Shown here: positions 1 to 10,830 of the stretch, in pieces
Layout of the letters: the number at the start of each line of letters is the position of its first letter
Position numbering within the stretch: the stretch's first letter is position 1
Source of the DNA: Physcia stellaris
Taxonomy: Eukaryota; Ascomycota; Lecanoromycetes; Caliciales; Physciaceae
DNA length: 64,000 bases
Direction of reading: 5' to 3'
Assembly: GCA_018902385.1 (NCBI GenBank)
Contig: JABSSW010000055.1
Span: 124,001 to 188,000 of the forward strand
The notes under the pieces: generated by a model
Databases searched by the model: none
Told to the model about the DNA's origin: nothing
What the model saw: the letters and a program-made list of their open reading frames with translations, nothing else
Position numbers and translations under genes: made by a program

Positions 1-156
1 GGAAGATTAAGACATAGTATTGGGCGTGAGAGGCTTGATGAAGCTACTCCTTGGGTTTTGAAGGTGATGGAGCTGGTGGGTCGAGAAGGAGATAAGGATA
101 ATGGGGAGGGTATGCTGGTAGATGAGAAAGATGAGATATTACTTACTGATAGATGA
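1..156 (+). CDS. 3' end of an unknown protein-coding gene (partial)
   Basis: Frame 1 is open from the first base to a TGA at 154-156 and gives 51 residues. The peptide looks like a real protein tail: it has a PWVLKVMELVG helix-like segment followed by an acidic, charged C-terminus. The gene starts outside the window, so its family cannot be named. It converges with the eIF1A gene on the other strand. The open frame is short, so it could be chance; the composition favours coding. Confidence 0.45.
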   Translation, partial: GRLRHSIGRERLDEATPWVLKVMELVGREGDKDNGEGMLVDEKDEILLTDR

Positions 157-521
157 AGATTTTGGATCACTGCCCGTATCGACCTTCTGAGAACATAGAC
201 GCTGATCTACGCTGTGGTGTGTTTGATATTTGAAGGAGAATGACCGATCGGAGATGAACGTACCATTTGAGACCAGATCTTGGTGGTCTCTTTTGCCTTT
301 GTATCATGCTTCTGTCTCATAATACATGACAAGCAGCATCCCTCCTTGGTGCCCTCTGCAGTATCTAATTCGAGGAGAAGCATAATCATTCCTGCTCCTG
401 TAACCTATCCTCTATGCATCCGTCGTCCAATTCGAGCACCAAAGCTCAAGCACCAATGCTTTCTCCCACATCCTTTTGACCACTCTATCTCCTCCTTTTC
501 CCCATCTCCGCCCTGCCCATC
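157..521. other. Convergent intergenic region
   Basis: This lies between the stop of the partial left-edge gene and the stop of eIF1A. It must carry both 3' untranslated regions. I see no further gene or repeat in it. Confidence 0.4.
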
Positions 522-1244
522 TCAAATCTCATCAATATCCACAGCCCCACCCTCCTCCTCACCACTACTCCGATCCTCATCGAACTCAACCCCATCATCC
601 AAACCCTCATGCCCATACGTATCCGTCTCGTTAATCTTCGCCGACTCCGGCAACTCGCCATACGCCTTCAGACTCCTCGCCTCGTCCGCACTGTACTTCA
701 GTATGACATCCCCCTTTTCATCTTGGTAGTCGCGGAGGGAGAGGAGGATGATGTCGCCTTGGTTGATCCAGACCTTTTTGCGCAGTTTACCGCGGATGTG
801 GGCGAGGCGTTTGGAGCCGTCGAAGCAGAGGGCTTCGAGGCGGCCGTTGCCGAGCATTTTGAGGACTTGGGCGTATTCTAAGAGGTTGAAAGCGGGTTAG
901 AGAAATTCGGAGTTTCGGAAATAATATGGCAACGGAGCTAGAGCGATAGTGAAGGTCGTGGGAGAGGCATGGCGAGAAGTGGTGGCGATGGGAGAAAATC
1001 GTGGGAAGGAAGCGTACCTTGGCCCTCCTCCTTGAATGTGAGTTCTCGCTTCTCGTTGTCATTCTCGTTCTTCCCTCGACGTCGATTCTTGCCTCCCTGT
1101 AAAGAAGCACATTAGCATGCTGGTTACTCCTGATCAAATTCCATCAGAATCCATGGACAGGTTGAGGTAGCGTTGAGTGGAGGCTGACTCCGCCGCTTGC
1201 AGAGGGAAGTGTGGTAAATGTACCTTCCCCTTATTCTTAGGCAT
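522..1244 (-). CDS. tif11: Translation initiation factor eIF1A
   Basis: Three exons read on the minus strand: 1224-1244, 1018-1096 and 522-877, giving 151 aa. The N-terminus is the basic [19 protein letters not shown] tail. It is followed by an OB-fold (about residues 30-95) containing the family motifs [32 protein letters not shown] and [10 protein letters not shown], then an acidic C-terminal tail ending VDIDEI. eIF1A binds the 40S A site and, with eIF1, drives scanning and start-codon choice in the cytoplasm. The length matches fungal eIF1A. The splice junctions are GT..AG, and the phases join cleanly (the codon for Glu in EGQEYAQ is split). The 21-nt first exon is typical of this gene in filamentous fungi. 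Probably constitutive. Confidence 0.96.
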
Positions 1245-1712
1245 ATTAACTGGAGCCTCTTGCTGATTCTGGTGTTATGTGACTTTGAGCCCGTTATACA
1301 AGAGTGCACGTAATGTAAAGTAGATGGGAATAGTTTGATAGTGGGGCGAAGCCGGGCATTATGAATGTGGGGCGGAGGAAGCGATAAATTACATCACTAG
1401 CGCCGTATCCTTGCGATCCTCATTGTATCACCCTCGTGTTTCGACAAATTCTACTGCTTGCATCACAACAATGGCAATAGTAGTCTTGGTAACAGAGTCC
1501 TTATTTCTCCGCTCCTCCCTCCTATACTACTCGCTAGATACACGAGAATGTCACTACCTCCCATCTCCCCTTTGCGCCGGTGTGAAGCTGCCCATCAATT
1601 ATTGAAATCCTCATCTTCCAACACCATCTCCCTCCTCTGGTACAACTATGTCCACTTTTACCAACACAACCCAACTCGAGACCACTCGGTCAACCCGCAA
1701 GTTCCTTCCACA
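1245..1712. promoter_or_regulatory. Divergent upstream region of eIF1A and the next gene
   Basis: This 470-bp stretch separates the eIF1A start from the proposed start of the plus-strand gene. An ATG at 1648 opens a different short frame, so the true start of the right-hand gene may be upstream or reached by splicing. No clear factor site is visible. Confidence 0.3.
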
Positions 1713-2276
1713 ATGCGGCGTACTAAGCGTCCCAAAGAAGGGCTCTGGTGGAACGTCACGGCGAACACTATGCAAGGGAAGAGCGTCGTGCGGAGGTGGG
1801 CACAGCGGAGACTGAGGGTTGCGCTGCTGAACGCATTGGAGAGGAAAGGGTGGGATGGAAGAGGAATGGTGAAAGCGGAGAGAGAGGTAAGGCTGGATGA
1901 TCAGGATGGGAAGACGGGAAAGGCGAAGAAAGAGGAAAAAGAAAAGAGAGATTTGGTGGGAACCCTGCAGGTTCATGCGCTCTCACAAATCCTGCAGGCA
2001 TCCGGGGATCAGGTGAAAAGGGAGGCAGAGGTTTTGATTGGGATCATAGGGAGAAAGGTGGAGGGTATGAGGAAGGGGAGTGACTCTGCTGCGAAGAAAG
2101 AAAGACCGAGCCTCGTCCTCAGGAATCGTACTCAATTGTCTCCTTCACGGAAACCTCATTCAGTATCTAAATGTTGGAAGAGGACTGCAAACCCGATTCC
2201 GGCTCTCTCTGACACCGTTGCACCATATTCAGTACGGTCCCCCATCAAGACACATCAATGTTTAGTCGCTAAATGA
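1713..2276 (+). CDS. Hypothetical basic protein
   Basis: An open frame of 187 aa runs from the ATG at 1713; the same frame is open further upstream to about 1458. The N-terminal part is the most protein-like: an RRTKRPKEGLWWN motif, then a basic helical stretch rich in Arg and Trp. A highly charged Lys/Glu linker follows, then a helix beginning GTLQVHALSQ. I do not recognise the family with certainty. The start is uncertain because no intron could be proved upstream. The 3' end overlaps the convergent MFS transporter gene by 15 bases, so the last residues may be chance reading frame. Confidence 0.45.
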   Translation: MRRTKRPKEGLWWNVTANTMQGKSVVRRWAQRRLRVALLNALERKGWDGRGMVKAEREVRLDDQDGKTGKAKKEEKEKRDLVGTLQVHALSQILQASGDQVKREAEVLIGIIGRKVEGMRKGSDSAAKKERPSLVLRNRTQLSPSRKPHSVSKCWKRTANPIPALSDTVAPYSVRSPIKTHQCLVAK

Positions 2277-4698
2277 CTTGCCGATATTCTCGTCACCCTG
2301 CCAGAATTTTGGCATAGGCGGCAACTTCTGCCTCAGCACCTTCACCTTGAACGTGTGCACAACAGCCTTGACATGATATGACGCATGCTTCCATGTTGGC
2401 ACCGAGAACACTTGGTCGAGCTCTTCTAAGGTCAACGCCTTCGTCTCGGGCACAAATAGAAGCACCAGGACCCATCCAATAATACACCAGACGCCGTACC
2501 ACGCAAATGCGCCTTGCGGTTTGAACGCCGTGAGCAAAGATGGCCACGTGAAAGATAGGATAAAATTGAACGTCCAAGTGGTCGCAGTAGCGAACGACAT
2601 GCCGACTTCGCGTATATGAAGTGGGAAAGCCTCAGCCGAGTATGTGAATGGAACGGGGCCTGAGCCAGGCGAGTAGAAGACCTCGAAGAGGTACATCCCC
2701 GTCGTCACCATAGCCACACGTGTGGGTCTGATCTCCTCAATCCAGAAAGAAAAGCCGGTCCAGAAGAGGAAGATGGCTAGGAATGGATACGTAAAGAGAA
2801 GCAGGTTTCGGCGTCCAAAAGAGTCGATAGTGAAGAAGGCTGGCAAGGCAAAGACCCAGTTGAGGATACCAGTGCCCATCGACGCCAACAGGGCGCTGGA
2901 TTCGCTGAAGCCGGACTGGGTGAAGATTGTGGTTGAATCTATTGAAAATTCATTAGCAGCTTGTCCTTCAGGTCTGGACCTATCGTCAATTTCCCTGCGG
3001 AATGACTCGCCCTTTGCATAATGGAGAATCGATATCTTATCAAGGCATAGTCACCCGTGTTTGGTGTGTCTCATTTGCGCGTGGTATGAGGGCAGTGATG
3101 GTTTTCCTGCTTATTTCAGGCTACCCTCGCCCCATACGGAATTGCAATCTAGAAAGATGACCTACAGTAGGCAATAACGTTGACACCGCAGAACTGTTGC
3201 ATGAACATAACGATCCAGCTTGCCCAAGCAGCACGGCGATTGCGTCCAACCGTGAACATCTCCTTCACTAGGTTCCGACCGTGTGAGACTTTCCGTTCGA
3301 TTTCGACATTGACGTAACAATAGTACAGGTCTCGTGCAGCCTGAAGATCTGATGTTCGGATACGGCGGAATGCATCGAAGGCCTTGTCGATACGGTTCTT
3401 CTTAATTAACCAGCGAGGAGATTCGGGACAGAAGTAGACTTGAGCACAGACTATCAAGGGGAGGACGACAGTCGAGCCGAGCATTAGTCGCCAATTGAGG
3501 TCGTTGCCAACATTCAGGAAAGCTACGCCCATGATATTGCCTAACATGATTCCGAATGCGGTCTGTCGGTGCCTTGGGTCAGTATTGCCGGTATCAAAAG
3601 GGCATTAGTTTGCACAACGTAGATAATTCATGGATACAAGTTACGACTCTGATCCAACTCTAGAAGAGGAAGCATATTTTTCGACAAGACTTACCCACAT
3701 CTGCCACATCATGACCAGAGCCCCTCGAATCAGGGGAGGCGAGCATTCAGCGGCATACACCGGGACTGTTGTCGATTTGGAGCCAATACCGAGACCAAGG
3801 ACAAAGCGAGCAACGAATAAGTTGACCCAGGAGTTTGCGACGCCCTCCCAGACGGAGGCGAGAGCAGCGATCAAGCAAGAGATGAAGATGGTACCACGAC
3901 GACCAAAGAGGCTGTTCAAAGGGGCCGTGAGCCAGCAACCGAGCACGGCGCATGCGAGGTACGGAGCTCCGACGACAAGGCCAGTAATATTGTCAGCCAT
4001 CTTTTTGTCGAAGCGTCCAGATGTACCAGACACCGGGTCGGTGACAATATTGAATCTCTGAGGGTAAATCAGTGTTCGGACTATCCTGTACCTTGTTCAG
4101 ATGAGACACTAACTTTCAAGTAGAACACTTGGGCGCCGTTGTTAGCGGTTTCGTCCATACCTTGGACAGCGGCACAAAGAGAACACATGACTGGGCGATT
4201 TGGTTAGCAATGAGAGCTTAATCAATGCTGCGTCTTGCTGGAGAATTATGCAGTTGAGAAAGACTATCGGAAGGCTTGATTCGGCGAAAGGTGGAATGAG
4301 CGGTGTTCTTGCAGAACCCAGCAATACTTACTGACGAGATAATACAGTTGTTTTGGATGTGACCATTTGTGGGTATGCTCTCGCTCCAGTATATGCTTGT
4401 CCGCTTGATTCAAGACGTCAAGATCCTGTGCACCTGACGGATTTTGGGCAACTAAAGCTCCCTTGCGGAAGAGTTCATTGTACTCGGATAGCTTATGTTT
4501 GTTACAGAACTCGTCGACATCGGCGAATAGCTGCTCTCGTGAGATTCCAGCCAGAGGATTCTCGAACATAGCGTTAAGATGGTCGCGGGGAACAGCGTCG
4601 GCGCTGACACCGTAGCCTCCGACACTGCCTTTTTTCTCAACATGCTCAGGGGAGTCCATCGAGGACCCAGAAGAGCCCTCTTTCTCATTCAATGCCAT
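2262..4698 (-). CDS. MFS sugar transporter
   Basis: Five exons (4332-4698, 4114-4190, 3695-4057, 3166-3562, 2262-2938) give 626 aa, with phases agreeing at every junction. The protein has a long cytoplasmic N-terminus (about 120 residues) and then twelve predicted membrane helices. Sugar-porter signatures are present: NSLFGRRGTIF after helix 2, PESPRWL before the central loop, QQFCGVNVIAY in helix 7, DSFGRRNLLL, and PETKALTLEELD after helix 12. It should carry a hexose, disaccharide or related polyol by proton symport across the plasma membrane; the substrate cannot be read from sequence. The last intron, about 230 nt, is long for this window. The gene lies beside an oxidoreductase, a regulator and a DUF4863 enzyme and may serve the same substrate. 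Confidence 0.9.
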
Positions 4699-5511
4699 GA
4701 CTGAGGTCGAAATTGACTTGCGTCGACCGGGTGTGTAAAGTGGGAAGATTGATGATGAAGGTTATTCTAGATGAGAGGGAGGGCTGAGAGGATTTATGGA
4801 TGGAATTAGGAGATTATTCTAGCAGTACTCAAATGCCTATGAAGCAGCCTTGCGGCGGAATGTCATGAAGGATGGCCAACGGTGCTGGACCTGGCCAATG
4901 AGCTTCAATCTTACGGACATGGCTAGTGGCCGATCTTGGAGGCAGTGAAGGTTCGGTGCAACAACACCGGGTACGACTGGTCCAATGGGTTTCAGGCTGT
5001 GCCATCGGGGAACAGCGACGAGAAGCCTTTAGCTGACTCATAAAATCAACGACGTTACAGTGATGTTCGAATCAATTCCCTATCGCGGTTCTTGCGGCAA
5101 ACTTTTGTGGGTCAAGAGGCTGAAGCGTTGTGATCGGCAATGCTGTGAGTTCATAAGTACATTAGTGTTCCGAGAAGACGGAGCTGGTGGTTGAAATAAG
5201 CCTTGTTCGTCTCATGGCTGGTCCTCTGGGTAAGGTCGGGTACTCGGCAACCTTATCCCTGTTGCGGAGCACGCCTAGCGGGCTCTAGGGTAGGCCGAGA
5301 GTTTCTATTCACGACAATTAGTTCTCTCCATGAAACACTTTGAAATATCCAAAATCCAATGGGCGTTCAATTCATATAGAAGTGGCCGAGTCCTATTGTA
5401 TGGCTGTTGTTCGATCCGCTAGCAATTGCACGGAATCATCTGCATCTGAACGCTGACCTTACAGAGCTGACGAGCAAGTTATGTGGATGTACGAGTAGTA
5501 GACCTGTCGCG
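4699..5511. other. Intergenic region upstream of the MFS gene
   Basis: About 800 bp with no convincing coding sequence. It should contain the promoter of the minus-strand transporter. Short open frames here have no protein-like composition. Confidence 0.35.
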
Positions 5512-5674
5512 ACCCAGTGGTCACATATCTATTGAAAACGCATACCAGACTTTGGTTCACAGCAGATGAAGCTGACTTGAAGATGACATCATCTTTCGTC
5601 CCGAGTGGTAATCGTAAATCTGGCGGTGTACCTATCATAAAAAACCAAATAGCACCCCTGATCAGACCATGGAA
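5512..5674 (-). repeat. MITE-like element, degenerate copy (locus 1)
   Basis: This matches the window-wide 200-bp family in reverse orientation. It keeps the AAAACGCATACC, TTGAAGATGACATCATC and GTAATCGTAAATCTGGCGGTGTA blocks in altered form. It ends in CAGACCATGGAATA, a variant of the right terminus followed by TA. The left terminus is eroded. It sits downstream of the oxidoreductase gene. Confidence 0.7.
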
Positions 5675-5852
5675 TAGACGAACGACCAAAAGAATATTTT
5701 GACGATTTGAAAAAGCATTGCATGAGCATCCTTCCTAGCACAATGAACAAATGGCTCGTAGCATACATGGTTGATGGTGGGCTTGTGCTTACGACCATGC
5801 ATTTCGATTGAGATTGAAATAGAACAGACAGTCTAGACACCTAGGCTACGGT

Positions 5853-7141
5853 CTACTTCTCCAACCCAGGCGTATCCGCAATACGCACAACGTACTTCAT
5901 CGCCGAGTTCTTCCCATCCTTCAACGCCTTCAGCGCCGTCTCGACCCCAGCCAATCCGCCCTCAACAACCTCATAGGGATGTGGCTTAAGCTGTCCCTCT
6001 CGCACCCAACACCCAATCAGTCTAGAAAACATGATCGCAAATTCCTTTCCACGCGCAAAGTCCAGCTGGCCAAAGTCAGAGTAGTCTTTATCCGTATCGT
6101 TGGATATATTCCTCCAGAGACTGCCGGCCATGGTATTGGACTGCTGGATGCGAGACGGGATCTCCGGCCTTTTGTCCACGAGCACCAAGCTTAGCTTCCC
6201 ACCGTCAGCGAGGACCTTGCTTAAATTGGTGAAGCTCCCGTGCGCACTCGTGGCGTCGAACGCATACTCGAGCTTGCGGCCATGAAGCGCATTGCGGATC
6301 TCGTCAATAATATGGTCGTCGCCCTTCCGGTAGTCGATGATGGTATCTGTCTCGTCGATCAAGGATCTCACGAAGGATTCCCCGTGTCCTGCAACACAGA
6401 TCAGGGGGTGGATATTCACTAGCTTGGCTAGCTTCACGGCGTACGCCCCGACTGTGCCTGCTGCGCCATAGATGACTAGGGGTCTCTCGATATGGTCTGG
6501 AACGGGTGCCCATGGACCTGGGGTAATTTCAAGCATCCCGAATAAACCAATGGCTGCCATCTGGGGTGAAACATCAATGAGGATGGCGTGGGTCCGTGCC
6601 ATCTACCCATACTTACAAATGCACCCATCGGTACGGTAGCCGCAGCCTCAAAGCTTACATCTTTACCAATATGGAATGTGGAACGATCCCAAGCAAGAGC
6701 ATATTCGGCGAAACTGCCTCCGGCAGTGCCGAGCTCGTGCAGTGCAGCTACCCTGTCTCCAACATGGAAGTCGAAGACGTCGCTGCCAACGGCTTCAACG
6801 ATCCCAGCGATGTCATCACCACTGTTGGGAAGTGGCGGAATTGTTTTGAGCATCCCTGCGGGCAATTTCTATTGGCGTGTCCAGGTCAGCATCTCCATAC
6901 ACACGCAGATGTTGGACTGGTAATGGGGCTCTGTCCACAATGTCCGCTTGAAAAAGTCTGATGAAGATTACGATACTCATCATAATAAAGACCCAGGGAG
7001 GCAACATACCCAATCTTTTGGGTTAGTACCAGACACAATGACCTTTATCAGGATCTGAGACGGATGCGTTATCTCTGGGATTGGCACATCTGCAATAGTA
7101 ACAGATGTATCTGGATGGACGTGTGCCTCTTTCATCGTCAT
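5853..7141 (-). CDS. Medium-chain dehydrogenase/reductase (quinone oxidoreductase-like)
   Basis: Three exons (7010-7141, 6617-6868, 5853-6560) give 363 aa, all junctions GT..AG and in phase. The N-terminal GroES-like fold runs to about residue 130 with GTNPKDWK and VGDRVAAL. The Rossmann fold carries the nucleotide-binding motif YGAAGTVGAYA at about residues 159-169, the variant glycine motif usual for NADPH-dependent, zinc-free members. No set of structural-zinc cysteines is visible. It is likely a soluble NADPH-dependent enoyl or quinone reductase, like the trans-acting enoyl reductases and toxD-type proteins of fungi. An ATG two codons further in (7135) is an alternative start. It is divergent from the transcription factor gene. 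Confidence 0.88.
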
Positions 7142-7987
7142 TATGGCTCAATGGTTAAAACAGTGATCCCTTTCTTGAGATAGTGGCGCAAGTGTGTAAA
7201 CCGGTGCGTTGAAATCAAGTAGACGACTTAGTCGGCTAGGAAGCTGCTATATCGAACTTATAATTCCACCTTTCCAAGGATTGAGGTCATACAGAACGCC
7301 GATTACTTCAAGAGTCCAGATTTTGACCGACGTGTGGCAAATGTACAAAAGAGGTAATAGGATCAGACATGCGTTGGACTTAATCCGAAGCCAACCTCTG
7401 CGCAGATATGCTTCAAAATCCTTCGATGTGTCTTGGGACTCTGTAGGATCCAGAGATATGACTAAAACCATATGAGAAACGACTCCAAAGAAGCAAAATT
7501 AGGCTGTGATAGACGTTTTAAGGAGCGATGCCTATTGGAACAGGATACGATATCTTGATGGAAAGGAGGAGCACTTGGCCAAGCTGGACTTCGGCGAATC
7601 AACCAATGTGGCGTAGTAGAGGCGGTGAAGTTTGTCAAGGCTTACCTCATGTACTGCAACGTTTTCGGGGAAGATCGAAAGACCTTCCATCAGCAGAATT
7701 TCTTCTTCGAACAAGATAATATCTGCTTGCTCCTTGTATCTCAATTGATGTGCCACGAGCTGCAGCTGCAGATCTGATTCTCGGCTAGCCTCATGAGGAA
7801 GCAGAAAGCCTTTTTAAGGTATAGCCGTTATGCAGGTCGGACGTCAATGTTGCGAATCTTCTCGGTGTTGTTCAGTCGCGAAGGTTTTGCTTAGTAATGT
7901 AAATGCATTTTGGTGCTGACGATCAAGTGATAAATAGACGACTCCGATCGAGAGATCGATGATTTGATCGTGGTAACAAGTTACACA
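7142..7987. promoter_or_regulatory. Bidirectional region between oxidoreductase and transcription factor
   Basis: About 850 bp between two divergent genes, so it probably holds both promoters. No coding sequence is convincing. I could not pick out a confident operator; a CGG-type direct or inverted repeat would be expected if the neighbouring factor acted here, but its DNA-binding domain is not visible. Confidence 0.35.
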
Positions 7988-9541
7988 ATGCGCGACCCCA
8001 AGCAATCGGGCATGGAGGGCGTACTCTCCAACCAATATTTCTTTGTTAACAAGAATCAGAGGTCGGATCTTCTAACGCATAGTCGACCTTGTGAAAGCTT
8101 TCAAATCCAAAGCCATGTCCAATGTAAGCGCCACAGAGACAGGCGAGCCGAGATGCAGCTCGGGCCTGTAGGAGATCCTAAGTCTGTCCAAGGATCAGGG
8201 TCCTCGGGGAACACGAAAGCAATGATCCGGCGATCTCGAGTGCGGAAAGATTCTTCTCTGGATAATTCCATGCTGATGCAGCCTGGCCTTGGCGAGACAG
8301 ACCCTTTTCACTGTGCAGCCATTGATATCGAACAGAGAGAACATCGACTCCTCCAATACCCTTTTTCTGCCTTCATCCGAATCACTTTTGCCGCTGAAGC
8401 TTTGAATATGCAGCCGGAAGAAATGCCGCATCAGTACTTCCGACATCGGCAAGCTATTGCCAATAGATTACAGAGATGTGTGGTAGACAAGGTGACCCTC
8501 TATACCACATTGGCATACTGCTCGAACTGCTTGCAATGGGCTATCGGCGAACGAGCAATCCCTGATAGACCATCAGAGTATTACAACCTGAAAGCGATAG
8601 CAGCCTTGAAACACCGCTTAGCAGACCCCGATCCTGCGCTTGACCAATGGCTCATCCTCTCGATCTATGCTTTGGGAGTATCAGATATGTGGGCACGCAA
8701 TTATGATGCTGCAACGTCGCATATGCAGATCCTTCGTCATTTCGTCTTACGCTTTGGAGGCATGAAAAAGCTTGATCCGTATCTCATGGAAAGCCTCATC
8801 CTTGGCGATAAGTATCTAGCCGTTGGCAAATTTGCTTCTCCTATACTACCATTCGACTGGGATCCAGGCGCTTTTTCGAAGCAGGGTAATAGCCCTATAA
8901 GCGGCGCAGACTCTCCAGAATTTAGCCCTGCCCAACTCGCAAAAGGGTTCTTCGAGCTCGGCCATGGCGATTTGCACCCAGAGATCTTAGAGATGGTTGG
9001 CGATATCCTGGAGTCTCTCCGACTCTCTCACTACCTGAACATCCAAAAGCACACCAGAGATCCGAAGATCGAGCGGTGGCTCTTTTTGCGCCATCAAGCT
9101 TTCATCTATCGGCTGCTACAACTCCCAACCATGAGTGGAAGCATACAAGAATGTTGTCGGATTGCACTGATGATTTGGCTGCTTAAGATTACCGCTTATC
9201 ATGGAGCGGCAAGGGTGGCGAGAGGTCTTCTCACTCGATTAGCGGATGCTCTCGATAGTCTATGCAGTGAGAATCCTCCAACTGTACCCGAATTAAAACT
9301 GTTATTTTGGATCCACTGCTTAGGAGCGATGACGGCAGAGTATACAGCCGAGAGAGAATGGTTCCTAAGACGTACACTAGATTCCGCCAGAATACTAGGT
9401 GTTTGGGTGGAAAAGAATGAATTTTGGAAGATCCTCGAGCAATTCCTGGTCCTGAACAGTGAAGGCGGGCTGCAATTGGCTCGCATGGTACGAGCTGTGG
9501 AGAGAATACGAGATGAGGACGATGGCATACTATGTCCGTAG
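7988..9541 (+). CDS. Fungal_trans_2-type transcription factor lacking a zinc cluster
   Basis: A single open exon of 517 aa from the ATG at 7988; an in-frame upstream start at 7964 would add 8 residues. The N-terminus has the short QYFFVNKN motif and a basic segment with HVQCKRHRDRR, as seen in fungal regulators that carry this head in place of a Zn2Cys6 cluster. From about residue 110 onward it is the all-helical fungal-specific regulatory domain, with LLQYPFSAFIR, a DPALDQWLILSIYALGVSDMW helix pair and HMQILRHFVLRFGG. No CxxCxxxxxxC motif is present. It is probably nuclear and controls neighbouring catabolic genes, though the target is inferred only from position. Confidence 0.8.
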   Translation: MRDPKQSGMEGVLSNQYFFVNKNQRSDLLTHSRPCESFQIQSHVQCKRHRDRRAEMQLGPVGDPKSVQGSGSSGNTKAMIRRSRVRKDSSLDNSMLMQPGLGETDPFHCAAIDIEQREHRLLQYPFSAFIRITFAAEALNMQPEEMPHQYFRHRQAIANRLQRCVVDKVTLYTTLAYCSNCLQWAIGERAIPDRPSEYYNLKAIAALKHRLADPDPALDQWLILSIYALGVSDMWARNYDAATSHMQILRHFVLRFGGMKKLDPYLMESLILGDKYLAVGKFASPILPFDWDPGAFSKQGNSPISGADSPEFSPAQLAKGFFELGHGDLHPEILEMVGDILESLRLSHYLNIQKHTRDPKIERWLFLRHQAFIYRLLQLPTMSGSIQECCRIALMIWLLKITAYHGAARVARGLLTRLADALDSLCSENPPTVPELKLLFWIHCLGAMTAEYTAEREWFLRRTLDSARILGVWVEKNEFWKILEQFLVLNSEGGLQLARMVRAVERIRDEDDGILCP

Positions 9542-9753
9542 AATTGCCTCAGATGCACCCGACCTGCTACCAAAACAGGTTAGATCTGTCATGCACACTC
9601 GGATTGAAGGAATTGTAAGCTAATGCGCAGAGTAAATCAAAGAATTCAGCTTTAAGATGCAGGTCCTCGGAACATCGATTAGTAGAACTTCATCTTATTT
9701 GAAGTGGCCGCTTCCCTTGCTGGTGTCACAGACAGAGCACGCTCTTCTTGGTC

Positions 9754-10407
9754 ATGTCTTCAGACGGTGCAGTCACGTCAACGCTTGACGTTAATCGATA
9801 CCCCTCAGCTCAGAAGCTCATCACTCGCTGTCAGGATTTTCTCAAAGAGATTCAGGACTTGTAGGTGCCGATCTTGAGAAATCTTGGCTTCCCATGATCT
9901 GTAGCGGAGCAATAGCTGATACGAATCAAATATGCTAGAACCCCAGGAGCAGACCTTGAGCGCCATCTCAACGCTACTTACGGCCCTGACACGCCGTACT
10001 TTGTCGACTTCTACCAATTGGTACGACAAGGACTAGGCGAAGGATGGGTGGCGTCAACTCCCCTTGACGGTTCTCGCTATCGACGTGGCAAGCTCGCTTT
10101 GCCGAGCCCTGAGAACCAATTCTTCAGCATTACAACTGTGTACATGGACAGCCAAGGACAGGATACGTATTCGGGCCAGCATCACGGACACCCCTACGGA
10201 GAAATTAATTGCGTCATTCAAATCGACAAGACAGCGGAGCTGGAGGGTATGCAGGGATGGCAAGGCGCTGGGTGGACGTCGCCAGGACCTGGGACGCACC
10301 ATGTCCCGCGGGTTAGAGGTGGGGCGCTGGTAGCACTTTTCTTCATGCCGGCTGGAAGGATCGCGTATGATATGGCACTGGATAAGCCACAACCAGCGTG
10401 CCTATGA
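9754..10407 (+). CDS. DUF4863 protein (4-hydroxylaminobenzoate lyase-like)
   Basis: Two exons, 9754-9860 and 9939-10407, separated by a 78-bp intron (donor GTAGGT, acceptor TGCTAG), give 191 aa. After the junction the protein reads LTPGADLERHLNATYGPDTP, then VRQGLGEGWVA, HHGHPYGEINCVI, GWQGAGWTSPGPGTHH and RGGALVALFFMPAGRI. These conserved blocks, including the His-rich metal-type motif and the PGTHH turn, place it in the DUF4863 family. A bacterial member is a 4-hydroxylaminobenzoate lyase of nitrobenzoate catabolism. It is a small cupin-like soluble enzyme. The substrate in this fungus is unknown. It lies just downstream of the regulator on the same strand. Confidence 0.85.
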
Positions 10408-10581
10408 GCTCCCCTGAAGACTGCACGAGCTTTGAACCTCGAGACCTATTGATACTTAGTCAGCATTATGGAAATAGCATACTATCATCAACCACCCCAA
10501 ATTCCAGTGCTAATTAAGCAACAACAATCACTTCACAGCCATCAGCTCATACTAAATCCAGCCTACCCCACCCCCTCCCCT

Positions 10582-10830
10582 TTACTCCCACTTCCTCAGG
10601 CAACAGACCCAGGATTCAAAACCGCCATAATCGCGACCTCTCTCCCTCCTTCCACACCCTCCACTAGTCCTCTGCGAAAACTCAAACCCCCCAAGATCGC
10701 ACGGGTCACAGCGCCCGCCCCAGGCCACGCACTGCTGGATCCTGTGCCGACAGTTTGGATTCTTGCACTGGTAGATGTTTTCGGCGATGCCGGTGTTGGT
10801 CCAGGCGCAGCGGCAGCATTTGATTGCCAT
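10582..10830 (-). CDS. Small cysteine-rich, probable zinc-ribbon protein
   Basis: An 82-aa open frame whose N-terminal half carries CCRC, CKNPNCRH and CDPCDLG. That arrangement of paired cysteines plus His suggests one or two zinc knuckles of the small fungal zinc-ribbon type. There is no signal peptide. The C-terminal half is Gly/Arg rich and less convincing. The frame is single-exon with a clean ATG (MAIKCC). It could be a real small gene or the end of a longer spliced one. Confidence 0.45.
   Translation of the reverse strand: MAIKCCRCAWTNTGIAENIYQCKNPNCRHRIQQCVAWGGRCDPCDLGGFEFSQRTSGGCGRRERGRDYGGFESWVCCLRKWE

Noticed and set aside
609-881. 90-codon plus-strand frame overlapping eIF1A
   Set aside because: It is the antisense shadow of the eIF1A OB-fold exon.
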